Source: Lysinibacillus sp.
GTDB lineage: Bacteria; Bacillota; Bacilli; Bacillales_A; Planococcaceae
Direction: 5' to 3'
Length of the DNA: 64,000 nucleotides
NCBI GenBank assembly: GCA_031181585.1
Contig: JAPSKP010000001.1
Span: 112,939 to 176,938, forward strand
Of the stretch, positions 1 through 7,428 are shown one piece after another. Within the stretch, counting starts at the first letter, position 1. Each line of letters begins with the position of its first letter. The notes under the pieces are model-generated. The model searched no databases and had not been told where the DNA came from. It saw only the letters and a list, made by a program, of their open reading frames with translations. Position numbers and translations under genes: made by a program.

Positions 1-15
1 GAAGGTTTTACCCGG

Positions 16-95
16 CCTGTCTTGAAAACGCTTGCCAGACTAGGCGCGCAGACGAGCGAGGCAAGCAACGATGAATGAAAGCGTTTGTCAACAGG
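16..95. repeat. Small inverted-repeat element
   Basis: Arms at 16-32 and 79-95 form an imperfect inverted repeat (CCTGTCTTGAAAACGCTT against AAGCGTTTGTCAACAGG), and an inner pair GCTTGCC (30-36) / GGCAAGC (60-66) lies inside it. The arms overlap, so the two hairpins would compete. The middle is GC-richer than its surroundings. It may be an intergenic repeat of the genome, but only one clear copy is in this window. Confidence 0.4.
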
Positions 96-99
96 CTGA

Positions 100-125
100 G
101 AGCTTCTTTACGGGAAGCTCTTTTT
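100..125 (+). terminator. Hairpin with T-run, unassigned
   Basis: The stem GAGCTTC / GAAGCTC with a 7-base loop is followed by TTTTT on the plus strand. No plus-strand gene ends here inside the window, so it may serve a gene to the left or the inverted-repeat element beside it. Confidence 0.5.
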
Positions 126-322
126 GATTATTATATTTTATTATTTTTAAAGACACATTCTGGTTAAAATGTGATGAACCTAGATTCATTTCTCCTTTAA
201 GAATCTTTTCCAAATCATGTAACTCGCTGAATGGGCTTTTTTTTAGTGAATAGGCAGAACTCTATAAAGGATTCAATACTGCTCTTCACCTCTCCATTAT
301 AAAATTGGTAAACCTCTGCCGA
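126..322. other. Gene-free stretch with possible decayed coding fragment
   Basis: No intact gene is visible. On the minus strand one frame is open from about 330 down to an A8 run near 240 (product like EVYQFYNGEVKSSIESFIEF), and a frame one base off continues open to about 97. This could be a remnant broken by a frameshift at the homopolymer, or chance. The peptide is not recognised. Confidence 0.25.
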
Positions 323-353
323 GAAAAATAAAAACCGCCTCTCAAGAGACGGT
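323..353 (-). terminator. ytxK terminator
   Basis: On the minus strand ACCGTCTC-TTGA-GAGGCGGT is a perfect 8-bp stem allowing one G-U pair, followed by TTTTATTTTT, just after the ytxK stop. Confidence 0.85.
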
Positions 354-359
354 CCTCGC

Positions 360-1286
360 TTATTTACTTTCTTTCCACATCTGTACTTTTTCGAAGAACA
401 TGGCTAACGCTTCTTTATTGCCCATGTTCGGCACCTTAGCAAGCAGTACTTCTCGTGGGGCTTTCAGTTCTGCCCCTTGTTTTTGCAAGATCAGAATACT
501 CTTCTCATGTGCACGTGAGGTAAACATTCCCTCTGGCAACTGGATAACGGCCTGAATCCATGCATGCTTTTTAATAAATTGATGCAACTCTTTCGCCTGC
601 TCAGATTCAAATAATGTTGCTGGAATAAGGAAGAACAGGTAGCCGCCTTCTTTCGTATGCTTCAATGATTGCTCAATAAATAGGTGATGTGAGTAGCTCA
701 TCCCTTCAGCTGCACATAATTCGTAATCAAGTGCTACCTCTTCATTTGGGTAATAGCCGACCGGCAAGTCACACACAACTGCATCAACCGGATCTACTAG
801 GAGAGCTTCCAGCGAATCCTGTCTATACAAAGAAATCGGCTGCTCGATCAGCTCGGCTGTGGCTGCAGCTAAACGAATCAATAACTCATCTACTTCGACA
901 CCTGTTGCCATTATCTTTCCTTCAAGTGCGTTCATCACAGTAAACATCAAGTTGCCTGTTCCAACGGCTAAATCTGCTACAGAAATCGCTCCTTTTTTCA
1001 GTTCTTCCTCATAAAACTGCTCTACAAAATAGCTTACAAGCAGTCCTAATGTATCCGGCGTCATTTGATGGTTAGGCTGTGTATTCTTCCGCATTCCCTT
1101 TAAAATGGCAATTTGAATTGCTTTACGCATGTCTTCTTTCGCAGCGCCCTCTACCTGCCATGTAAATTTCCCGTCAAGTGTTCCTTCAAGCGTTGCAAGA
1201 ACTCCATCCAAATACGTCATATCCTGCTTCTCGAATTTCTCCGCCTGCTCATTCACAATCGTAAAAATCTGTTCAAACTTTTCCAT
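360..1286 (-). CDS. ytxK: Class I SAM-dependent N6-adenine-type methyltransferase, YtxK family
   Basis: The 308-residue protein has a helical N-terminal part and a Rossmann methyltransferase fold. The SAM-binding motif I is DLAVGTGNL at residues 105-113. The motif IV equivalent is DLPVGYY (173-179), a variant of the (D/N)PPY loop of HsdM-type adenine methylases. An HsdM-like NHQMTPD stretch lies at 72-78. No specificity subunit or endonuclease is nearby, so a classical restriction system is not indicated and the substrate is unknown. The ATG follows AAAGGAAG. In B. subtilis ytxK also lies next to tpx. Family assignment is confident; the reaction is inferred from the family. Confidence 0.88.
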   Translation of the reverse strand: MEKFEQIFTIVNEQAEKFEKQDMTYLDGVLATLEGTLDGKFTWQVEGAAKEDMRKAIQIAILKGMRKNTQPNHQMTPDTLGLLVSYFVEQFYEEELKKGAISVADLAVGTGNLMFTVMNALEGKIMATGVEVDELLIRLAAATAELIEQPISLYRQDSLEALLVDPVDAVVCDLPVGYYPNEEVALDYELCAAEGMSYSHHLFIEQSLKHTKEGGYLFFLIPATLFESEQAKELHQFIKKHAWIQAVIQLPEGMFTSRAHEKSILILQKQGAELKAPREVLLAKVPNMGNKEALAMFFEKVQMWKESK

Positions 1287-1385
1287 CCAAAACTTCCTTT
1301 CCTAAAAACACATTTCTGTCTCAGTGACAGAGATATCCCTCATCCTTCACAACTTTATAAAATAAATTACTTTCCGTAAATGAAA

Positions 1386-1409
1386 GAACTCACCCTGTCG
1401 AGTGAGTCC
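1386..1409 (-). terminator. Possible tpx terminator
   Basis: An 8-bp stem (GGACTCAC / GGTGAGTTC with one G-U) lies between the tpx stop and the ytxK start. The T-tract after it on the minus strand is poor, so termination here is tentative. Confidence 0.4.
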
Positions 1410-1454
1410 GAGTTTGTCCTTTTACACTTTACTATAAAAATACGAAAAAGAATA

Positions 1455-1961
1455 TTATTTAGTCAATGCTTTTACAGCTTCGATTGCTGCATCATAATTT
1501 GGATGATCAGTCGCCTCTGGAACATATTCAACATATGTTACTTTTCCTTGTGCGTCTACTACGAATACAGAACGAGTTAATAGGCGTAGTTCTTGAATGA
1601 GCACACCGTATGCTTCACCAAAAGAGCCATCACGGTGGTCAGATACAGTTACGACATTGTCGATACCTGCAGCACCGCACCAGCGCTTTTGAGCAAATGG
1701 TAAATCCATTGATACTGTATAAACGATTACTTGATCGCCAAATTCAGCAGCAGCTTCATTGAATTTTCTTGTTTGAGCATCACATACTCCTGTGTCCAAG
1801 GAAGGAACAACACTGAACAAGCGAATTTTCCCTTCTGAACCCTTCAATGTTACTTCTGATAGATCATTTGCCAGCACTTTAAAATCAGGTGCTGTGTCTC
1901 CTACTTTTACTTCACTGCCGATTAACGTTACCGGACTTTGTTTGAATGTAGTTTGAACCAA
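1455..1961 (-). CDS. tpx: Thiol peroxidase (atypical 2-Cys peroxiredoxin)
   Basis: This 168-residue cytosolic peroxidase reduces H2O2 and alkyl peroxides using thioredoxin. The peroxidatic Cys60 sits in VPSLDTGVCDAQTR and the resolving Cys95 in KRWCGA, the spacing typical of Tpx. Length is the family norm. The start is TTG: AAGGAGG lies 8 bases upstream (AAGGAGGCGTTTTCA-TTG) and no in-frame ATG fits. It is transcribed towards ytxK. Identity is secure. Confidence 0.96.
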   Translation of the reverse strand: MVQTTFKQSPVTLIGSEVKVGDTAPDFKVLANDLSEVTLKGSEGKIRLFSVVPSLDTGVCDAQTRKFNEAAAEFGDQVIVYTVSMDLPFAQKRWCGAAGIDNVVTVSDHRDGSFGEAYGVLIQELRLLTRSVFVVDAQGKVTYVEYVPEATDHPNYDAAIEAVKALTK

Positions 1962-2148
1962 TGAAAACGCCTCCTTACTATATGTATTTTATCTTACTAG
2001 ATTTAACAGAAAGAATGCAACTTCCAACGCTTCATAGAAAAGGAAAAGATGCTGTCCGTTCTAGACAGCTCTATTATTCTTGATACATATCTATTAATAA
2101 AGCATGCTTTCTAATTCAGTAAAATACCTCCACCATCCACATCGTAAA

Positions 2149-2182
2149 GAGAGCGCCTAAAAATAAATTTCCAGGCGCTCTC
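2149..2182 (-). terminator. yteJ terminator
   Basis: A perfect 10-bp stem (GAGAGCGCCT / AGGCGCTCTC) lies just past the yteJ stop. The following T-tract on the minus strand is short (TCTTTA). Confidence 0.65.
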
Positions 2183-2189
2183 TTCATCG

Positions 2190-2741
2190 TCAAATTGAAG
2201 GTGTCGATACTATATTAGTATCCGATATTTCCTGTGTTAAAACCTTTTTCTTTGAAAATACCTCTTCATGTACTACTGTTGTATCTGCTACAAAGTCCTG
2301 AATAGCTTTATGATTTGGTGTAAACACAACAATTAAATATGGTAATTTAAAAAACGTGTTGCTGATAAATCGGCCAATACCTTCCCTGAAGAGAACAGAT
2401 AACCAATCCATTGGCTTGCCATTGTCTTTTTTGACCCGAAGGCCAAAGATCATTTTGCCGACCGTCTGGCTCCAAAGTTTCGTCAATAGAATAAAGTATG
2501 CATAATAGACTATTGCAGACAGAATAACGATTGGCCGATACCATACTGACTCATCGAAGCTCCAATCCATTAAATGGAATATCGGATTGACTACAATGCC
2601 AATAATCGCTGAAATAACAAGGGTATCAATCAAAAATGCCCAAAAGCGTATCCAAAAGCCTGCCGCCTTCTCCTCATATACGTCAACTTCTTTTACAATT
2701 CGCTCTTTAGGAATGACCGTAGTTTCTTCTTTTTCAAACAT
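2190..2741 (-). CDS. yteJ: RDD-family membrane protein, YteJ-like
   Basis: The 183-residue protein carries an RDD domain: Arg32 and Asp39 in the first membrane segment (GFWIRFWAFLIDT), about three hydrophobic segments, and a later QTVGKMIFGLRV loop followed by FREGIGRFI and an Asp-containing QDFVADT. RDD proteins are small membrane proteins, some linked to ion transport, but their role is mostly unknown. It lies 17 bp after sppA on the same strand, the same pairing as in B. subtilis, so the two are probably co-transcribed. The ATG follows GGAAGGAG. Function is not deducible beyond the SppA link. Confidence 0.85.
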   Translation of the reverse strand: MFEKEETTVIPKERIVKEVDVYEEKAAGFWIRFWAFLIDTLVISAIIGIVVNPIFHLMDWSFDESVWYRPIVILSAIVYYAYFILLTKLWSQTVGKMIFGLRVKKDNGKPMDWLSVLFREGIGRFISNTFFKLPYLIVVFTPNHKAIQDFVADTTVVHEEVFSKKKVLTQEISDTNIVSTPSI

Positions 2742-2758
2742 ACATAATCACTCCTTCC

Positions 2759-3772
2759 TTAATAGTCCCCGTAGAGATACATCATACGCGGCGAATTGCT
2801 AGTAGATAAAATCTTCTGCATCAATTTCTCTTCTTCCGATGGACCAAAGAATGCACTTACTTTCATACCAAGCAAGCTGCCCAGACTATCATTTGCCGAT
2901 GAATATTCAAACAGCTCCGCATCTTTCAAATCAAAATCCGAGCGTAATGCAGCTACCGTATCTTCGACATCTCCGATTTCATCTACGAGCCCAGCACGCA
3001 TTGCTTGTGTTCCACCTAAAATGCGGCCATCAGCTACCTGTTTCACTTCTGCTTCCGTCATACCACGGCCTTGCTCTACTACGTCCACGAAATCCTCATA
3101 GGACTCATTAATGATTTCCTGCAGCATTGCCTTTTCTTCTTCTGTTGAAGCTCGGGCACCGCCAAACATATCCTTATGAGCCCCCGATTTGATTGTTTCA
3201 AATTCAATCCCGACCTTTTCAGCCAGTTTTTCATAATTGAATGCTTGCATAATCACACCGATTGATCCAGTAATCGTCTCTTTTTGAGCAAAGATTTTAT
3301 CTGCCGGCGCGGCAATATAATAACCGCCCGAAGCAGCATATGTACCCATGGATACATAAATCGGAATTTGTCTCTCTTCCTTTACTTGAATCAGCTTCTC
3401 ATAGATTTCTGCTGATTCTAATACGCCTCCCCCTGGAGAATCAACATGCAATACGACCCCTTTAACCGTTTCATCATTCCTAATTGACTCTAACTGACTC
3501 AAGAATCCTTGATGATCATATTCCACCTCTTCCCAGATCGAGCTGGAGCCCGTATCCAAGATTGTTCCTTTTACTGTCAGCAGCGCAATTCGGCTGTCAA
3601 GGTCGCCTGCTTCAAGCGGCAGTTCGTATACTGTTGTATCTGTTTCTCCAAATACACTTTCAAAGCTTGAGAAAAAATCTGTTTTAAACAACGCGATAAT
3701 GGAATTCAAGCCTAAAGAAAATACGAGTAAGACTGCTGCTGCGATTAGAGCAATCCATCTTTTTGTATTCAT
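2759..3772 (-). CDS. sppA: Signal peptide peptidase SppA (S49 family)
   Basis: This 337-residue membrane-anchored serine protease degrades leftover signal peptides. One N-terminal transmembrane helix spans about residues 7-28. The nucleophile Ser148 is in TYAASGGYY, and the likely general base Lys200 (AHKDMFGG) is 52 residues on, the same spacing as the S147/K199 pair of B. subtilis SppA. The oxyanion region DSPGGGV is at 111-117. Length matches the short Gram-positive form. A strong GGAGG precedes the ATG. It is first in a pair with yteJ. Confidence 0.95.
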   Translation of the reverse strand: MNTKRWIALIAAAVLLVFSLGLNSIIALFKTDFFSSFESVFGETDTTVYELPLEAGDLDSRIALLTVKGTILDTGSSSIWEEVEYDHQGFLSQLESIRNDETVKGVVLHVDSPGGGVLESAEIYEKLIQVKEERQIPIYVSMGTYAASGGYYIAAPADKIFAQKETITGSIGVIMQAFNYEKLAEKVGIEFETIKSGAHKDMFGGARASTEEEKAMLQEIINESYEDFVDVVEQGRGMTEAEVKQVADGRILGGTQAMRAGLVDEIGDVEDTVAALRSDFDLKDAELFEYSSANDSLGSLLGMKVSAFFGPSEEEKLMQKILSTSNSPRMMYLYGDY

Positions 3773-4020
3773 TCAATCGCCTCCCTACTATAGTGTATAC
3801 GAATCAGTTCCTGAAATGTTTCGGAAATTCAAAAATACTATTTCCAGGAAAAACAAAAATGCATCTATGCCTGTTGAGCTGTGACAAACGCTGGAGAAAG
3901 ACTCAAAGCACAACAAATACGCGAAGAGAATTTCGAAGCGACCTCGAGCAGCCGGCTGAGCATGACCAACACCTTTCTGTTAGTGCTCCATACCTCCCTG
4001 CACTACCATTTATTTACCAT
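3773..4020. other. Gene-free stretch upstream of sppA
   Basis: It should contain the sppA promoter on the minus strand, but no good -35/-10 pair stands out. A GC-richer block at about 3880-3975 keeps one plus-strand frame open from a GTG at 3881, directly after a stop and without a convincing ribosome site. The peptide (NAGERLKAQQIREENFEA...) looks coding-like but is not recognised. It could be a short repeat or a decayed gene piece. Confidence 0.35.
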
Positions 4021-4022
4021 TC

Positions 4023-4062
4023 AAAAAGCCGCATTGAAGGATTTCCCTTTCAATGCGGCTTT
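4023..4062 (-). terminator. mbcS terminator
   Basis: A perfect 14-bp stem (AAAGCCGCATTGAA / TTCAATGCGGCTTT), with an A-run on the plus strand acting as the T-run for minus-strand transcription, lies 20 bp past the mbcS stop. Confidence 0.9.
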
Positions 4063-4083
4063 CAAACTAGACATTATTATTTA

Positions 4084-5667
4084 TTAACTATGCTGTTTGC
4101 TATACTCAGCATTTCGTAATTCCACTCGACGAATTTTACCGGATACCGTTTTCGGCAACTCTTCCAAAAATTCAATTTTACGTGGATATTTATATGGCGC
4201 CGTCAGTTCTTTAACATGATCCTGCAGCTCTTGAATGATTGTTGGACTATCTTTTAATGTTTGATCACGCAGGACAACGAATGCTTTTACTATGCTGCCT
4301 CGAATCTCGTCCGGGCTCGCAACAACAGCACATTCTTGTACGGCAGGGTGCTTTACCAGCGCATCTTCAACCTCGAATGGCCCAATTGTATATCCAGAAG
4401 AAATAATAATATCGTCTCCTCGTCCCTCAAACCAGAAATATCCTTCTTCATCTTTGCGTGCACGATCCCCGGTAATATACCATTCTCCGCGGAATTGCAT
4501 GCTTGTGCGCTCTGGATCCTTCAAGTACCCACGGAACAAAGCAGGTGAGGATTTATGGACGGCAATATCTCCTATTTCCCCAGCAGGCAGGACATTTCCT
4601 TCATCATCGATAATATCGACAATATTCCCTGGAGTTGGCTGCCCCATTGAACCTGGACGAGGCTCCATTCCCATTAGTGTACCGACAAGCAATGTATTTT
4701 CCGTCTGACCATATCCATCACGTACCTGGACATTAAATTCATGTATAAACGTTTCAATTACTCCCCGGTTCAGCGGCTCTCCTGCTGATACAGCACTTCG
4801 AAGAGCTGATAGATTATAGCTGCTCAAGTTATCTGCTTTCGCCATTAAACGATATTCTGTCGGTGTACAGCACAGGACATTAATCTTATGCTCCTGCAAC
4901 AGTTCCAAATATTTCACTGGATCGAATTTCCCTTTATAAACAAATGCTGTTGCACCGCTGCCAAGTGAGGCTAAGAACGGGCTCCAGATCCACTTTTGCC
5001 AACCAGGGGCTGCTGTAGCCCATACAATGTCTCCGTCTTCTACACCTAGCCAGCTGCTTGCAGTCGTACGCAGATGCGCATATCCCCATGCGTGTGTATG
5101 AATAGCTCCTTTTGGGTTTCCAGTCGTCCCGCTTGTATAGGCAAGAAAAGCTGTATCCTCTGCTTGCGTTTGTACGCCATCAAACGTCTCCGGTTCATTT
5201 TTTGCTTTCTCTAACAACGGCTTCCATGGCTCAACAGCATTTCCTACTACAAACAATTGCAGGCCATTCAGCTGCTCAACCTCATCGAATTCCCCAAGAA
5301 ACTGTTCGTATGCTACAATTCCTTTCGCCTCTGCATGAACAATACGATAGTCGATATCCTTTGCTCGCAGCAATTCGGAACTTGGAATGATTGTAAGACC
5401 TGCTTTTAAAGCCCCGATATATGTTACGTATGCCTCCAGGGAGCGCGGTACCATAACCAGTAATACGTCTCCTTTTTGCAGGCCCTCATTTTTAAAAACG
5501 TTTGCTACCTGACTTGCTTTTTTGATGAGCTCCGCGTATGTAACTTCTTCGATGACATCATTTTCATGACGAATAAGCAATGCTTTTTTATCTCCCTGTG
5601 CAGCATGCTTTTCAATTTCATCCACAATGTTATACATTTCAGGTGCTAATAACTGTTCTCGGTTCAT
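4084..5667 (-). CDS. mbcS: Acyl-CoA synthetase, MbcS type
   Basis: The 527-residue ANL-superfamily enzyme activates short or branched acyl acids to CoA thioesters through an acyl-AMP. The P-loop-like motif is YTSGTTGNPKGA (177-188), followed by DGYGQTEN, YITGD and ARKDEEGYFWFEGRGDD. The C-terminal catalytic Lys511 lies in KTVSGKIRR, the usual target of lysine acetylation. It is the counterpart of B. subtilis ytcI. Substrate choice (methylbutyryl or other branched acids for membrane lipids) follows from the family, not the sequence. It has its own near-consensus promoter with a palindrome over the -10. A second ANL enzyme, acsA, lies at 29.7 kb. Confidence 0.85.
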   Translation of the reverse strand: MNREQLLAPEMYNIVDEIEKHAAQGDKKALLIRHENDVIEEVTYAELIKKASQVANVFKNEGLQKGDVLLVMVPRSLEAYVTYIGALKAGLTIIPSSELLRAKDIDYRIVHAEAKGIVAYEQFLGEFDEVEQLNGLQLFVVGNAVEPWKPLLEKAKNEPETFDGVQTQAEDTAFLAYTSGTTGNPKGAIHTHAWGYAHLRTTASSWLGVEDGDIVWATAAPGWQKWIWSPFLASLGSGATAFVYKGKFDPVKYLELLQEHKINVLCCTPTEYRLMAKADNLSSYNLSALRSAVSAGEPLNRGVIETFIHEFNVQVRDGYGQTENTLLVGTLMGMEPRPGSMGQPTPGNIVDIIDDEGNVLPAGEIGDIAVHKSSPALFRGYLKDPERTSMQFRGEWYITGDRARKDEEGYFWFEGRGDDIIISSGYTIGPFEVEDALVKHPAVQECAVVASPDEIRGSIVKAFVVLRDQTLKDSPTIIQELQDHVKELTAPYKYPRKIEFLEELPKTVSGKIRRVELRNAEYSKQHS

Positions 5668-5697
5668 TAATAACTCCCCCTTATCCCCTTTGCCTTA

Positions 5698-5716
5698 CAA
5701 AGTATATTATACTTTG
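5698..5716. promoter_or_regulatory. 19-bp palindrome over the mbcS -10 box
   Basis: CAAAGTATA-T-TATACTTTG is a perfect palindrome that contains the whole -10 hexamer of the mbcS promoter. A dimeric repressor bound here would block transcription. The regulator is unknown. Confidence 0.65.
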
Positions 5717-5734
5717 ACGTGTTTGATTTTTCAA
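5706..5734 (-). promoter_or_regulatory. mbcS sigma-A promoter
   Basis: TTGAAA (5729-5734), 17-bp spacer, perfect TATAAT (5706-5711), about 40 bp upstream of the mbcS start. Confidence 0.85.
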
Positions 5735-5861
5735 AAAAATCCATATATTTAGAAAAAAATATTTTACTTATAGTACTTTTTTCTGTTTATACTATCCAAA
5801 GATAAAAGGGTATTAATGTATTTTTTAATGAATCAAGCCGTGTTATTTTTTTGTTTCTTTA

Positions 5862-5907
5862 CAAAACAAAGAACTGCTGTATAAGCTTTACGCTTATACA
5901 ACAGCTC
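5862..5907 (-). terminator. SASP gene terminator
   Basis: A 16-bp stem with a 5-base loop (5871-5886 / 5892-5907, two G-U pairs) is followed on the minus strand by TTTGTTTTG. Confidence 0.9.
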
Positions 5908-5922
5908 TCTTGTTTTAATTAA

Positions 5923-6129
5923 TTATTGGTTTGTACCTTTTAATTGAGATTCAGCCATTTGAACAAGACGTTTTGTGATCTCGCCACCTACTGAACCGTT
6001 AGCGCGTGAAGAAGCTTCTGCTCCTAATTGTACGCCGAACTCTTGAGCGATTTCATATTTCATTTGATCAAGAGCTTGTTGCGCACCTGGTACGCGAAGT
6101 TTGTTTGAGCTACGATTGTTGTTTGACAT
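5923..6129 (-). CDS. Alpha/beta-type small acid-soluble spore protein
   Basis: The 68-residue DNA-coating spore protein protects forespore DNA from UV and heat and supplies amino acids on germination. Family hallmarks are the germination-protease site in [11 protein letters not shown] and the conserved [14 protein letters not shown] block. The start has a textbook AAGGAGGTGA six bases upstream. A sigma-G-like promoter precedes it, fitting forespore-only expression. It occupies the sspA position of B. subtilis next to thiI, but the alpha/beta paralogues are too alike to assign a letter. It is direct evidence of a spore-former. Confidence 0.95.
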   Translation of the reverse strand: MSNNNRSSNKLRVPGAQQALDQMKYEIAQEFGVQLGAEASSRANGSVGGEITKRLVQMAESQLKGTNQ

Positions 6130-6152
6130 CGTGTTTCACCTCCTTGTGCATA

Positions 6153-6182
6153 TAGAATGTGCCAGGAGGAGAATTTCATACA
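6153..6182 (-). promoter_or_regulatory. Sigma-G-like promoter of the SASP gene
   Basis: TGTATG (6177-6182), 17-bp spacer, CATTCTA (6153-6159), close to the sigma-G pattern TGAATA / CATACTA, about 25 bp upstream of the start codon. Confidence 0.65.
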
Positions 6183-6219
6183 CAAATATTTTACGGTAAT
6201 TTATTCTTCAAACAGGAAT

Positions 6220-7428
6220 TTATAGTAAATCGGCAAATTTGTCTTCCTGTACTTTTTTCTCAGGCAGGATATGCACTTCTCGATTCTTTACGGCGCGTTC
6301 AATATATTCATCAAATTCCGTAAAGCTTTCATAGTGCATTACCTTTTCTAGTTTCGGTTTTGTTTTTGGACTTGCTGGTGTAAAAATTGTACAGCAATCC
6401 TCATATGGCAGAATCGATGTTTCGTACGTGCCGATACGCTCTGCAATTTCGATAATATCTAATTTATCCGAAGCAATAAGCGGACGAAGGATTGGTGTAC
6501 TTGTGACAGCATTAATGGCTGTAAGACTTTCAAGTGTTTGAGAAGCCACTTGCCCTAAACTTTCTCCCGTAACGATCGCTAATGCGCCGATTTCTTCCCG
6601 CACTTTATCAGCGATGCGCAGCATCATACGGCGAGTCGTTGTCATCGTCATATTTTCCGGAACGCTTTCTTTTATTAATACTTGCAATTCCGTAAACGGA
6701 ATAATGTGCAGACGAATTTTCGCACCGAATTTTGTTAATTCATTTGCCAAATCTTTAACTTTTTGCAATGAATTTTGGCTTGTATACGGAGGACTGTAAA
6801 AATGAATCGCCTCTAGACGTACGCCTCGCTTCATCATCAAATAACCGGCAACTGGACTGTCAATTCCGCCTGATAGCATTAACAGCGATTTGCCATTCGA
6901 ACCAACCGGCATGCCGCCAGCACCTGGAATGACTTGTGCCATCATATAAACAGCATCTAAACGCACTTCAATACGTAATTCTACATCCGGCTTTTTCACA
7001 TTCACAGATAAATTTTGATATTTTCGAAGCACCGTCCCACCAATTTCCCGCTGGATTGCATGTGAATCAAGCGGGAAATTTTTATCTGTACGGCGAACCT
7101 CTACCTTGAATGTAATGTCCTGATTTTGATAAAGCTCCATGATTTGAATAGCTAAAGCTTTTATCTCATCCATATCTTTGCCACATGAAGCGACAGGGCT
7201 AAATGATTGAATGCCGAATACCTCAGGCAAGCGCTCCATCAATGTATCCATTCTTTCTTCATTTTCTATCTCTATAAACATCCGGTCTCGTTCGGCCCGA
7301 ATTTTTAAGGGCATCAAATCGTTGAAGGAATAACGTACATTTTCTCGCAGACGGTTAATAAAATCATTTTTATTGCGGCCTTTCGTTGAAAGCTCGCCAT
7401 AACGAATTAAAATCTCTTTCCAAATCAT
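6220..7428 (-). CDS. thiI: tRNA 4-thiouridine sulfurtransferase ThiI
   Basis: The 402-residue ThiI adenylates U8 of tRNA and transfers sulfur to make s4U. It has an N-terminal ferredoxin-like and THUMP region (to about 165), then the PP-loop ATPase with SGGIDSP at 186-192. It lacks the C-terminal rhodanese domain of E. coli ThiI, as in Bacillus, so sulfur is expected to come directly from the dedicated desulfurase encoded by the preceding gene. Its ATG overlaps the stop of that gene by 4 bp (ATGA), implying translational coupling. Confidence 0.96.
   Translation of the reverse strand: MIWKEILIRYGELSTKGRNKNDFINRLRENVRYSFNDLMPLKIRAERDRMFIEIENEERMDTLMERLPEVFGIQSFSPVASCGKDMDEIKALAIQIMELYQNQDITFKVEVRRTDKNFPLDSHAIQREIGGTVLRKYQNLSVNVKKPDVELRIEVRLDAVYMMAQVIPGAGGMPVGSNGKSLLMLSGGIDSPVAGYLMMKRGVRLEAIHFYSPPYTSQNSLQKVKDLANELTKFGAKIRLHIIPFTELQVLIKESVPENMTMTTTRRMMLRIADKVREEIGALAIVTGESLGQVASQTLESLTAINAVTSTPILRPLIASDKLDIIEIAERIGTYETSILPYEDCCTIFTPASPKTKPKLEKVMHYESFTEFDEYIERAVKNREVHILPEKKVQEDKFADLL

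Noticed and set aside
360-1286. Restriction-modification system built on the YtxK methylase
   Set aside because: No specificity or nuclease gene is adjacent, and the neighbourhood is the conserved ytxK-tpx housekeeping order.
2052-2070. Short hairpin GCTGTC...GACAGC upstream of tpx as a terminator
   Set aside because: Six-base stem without a T-run, and no plus-strand gene ends there.
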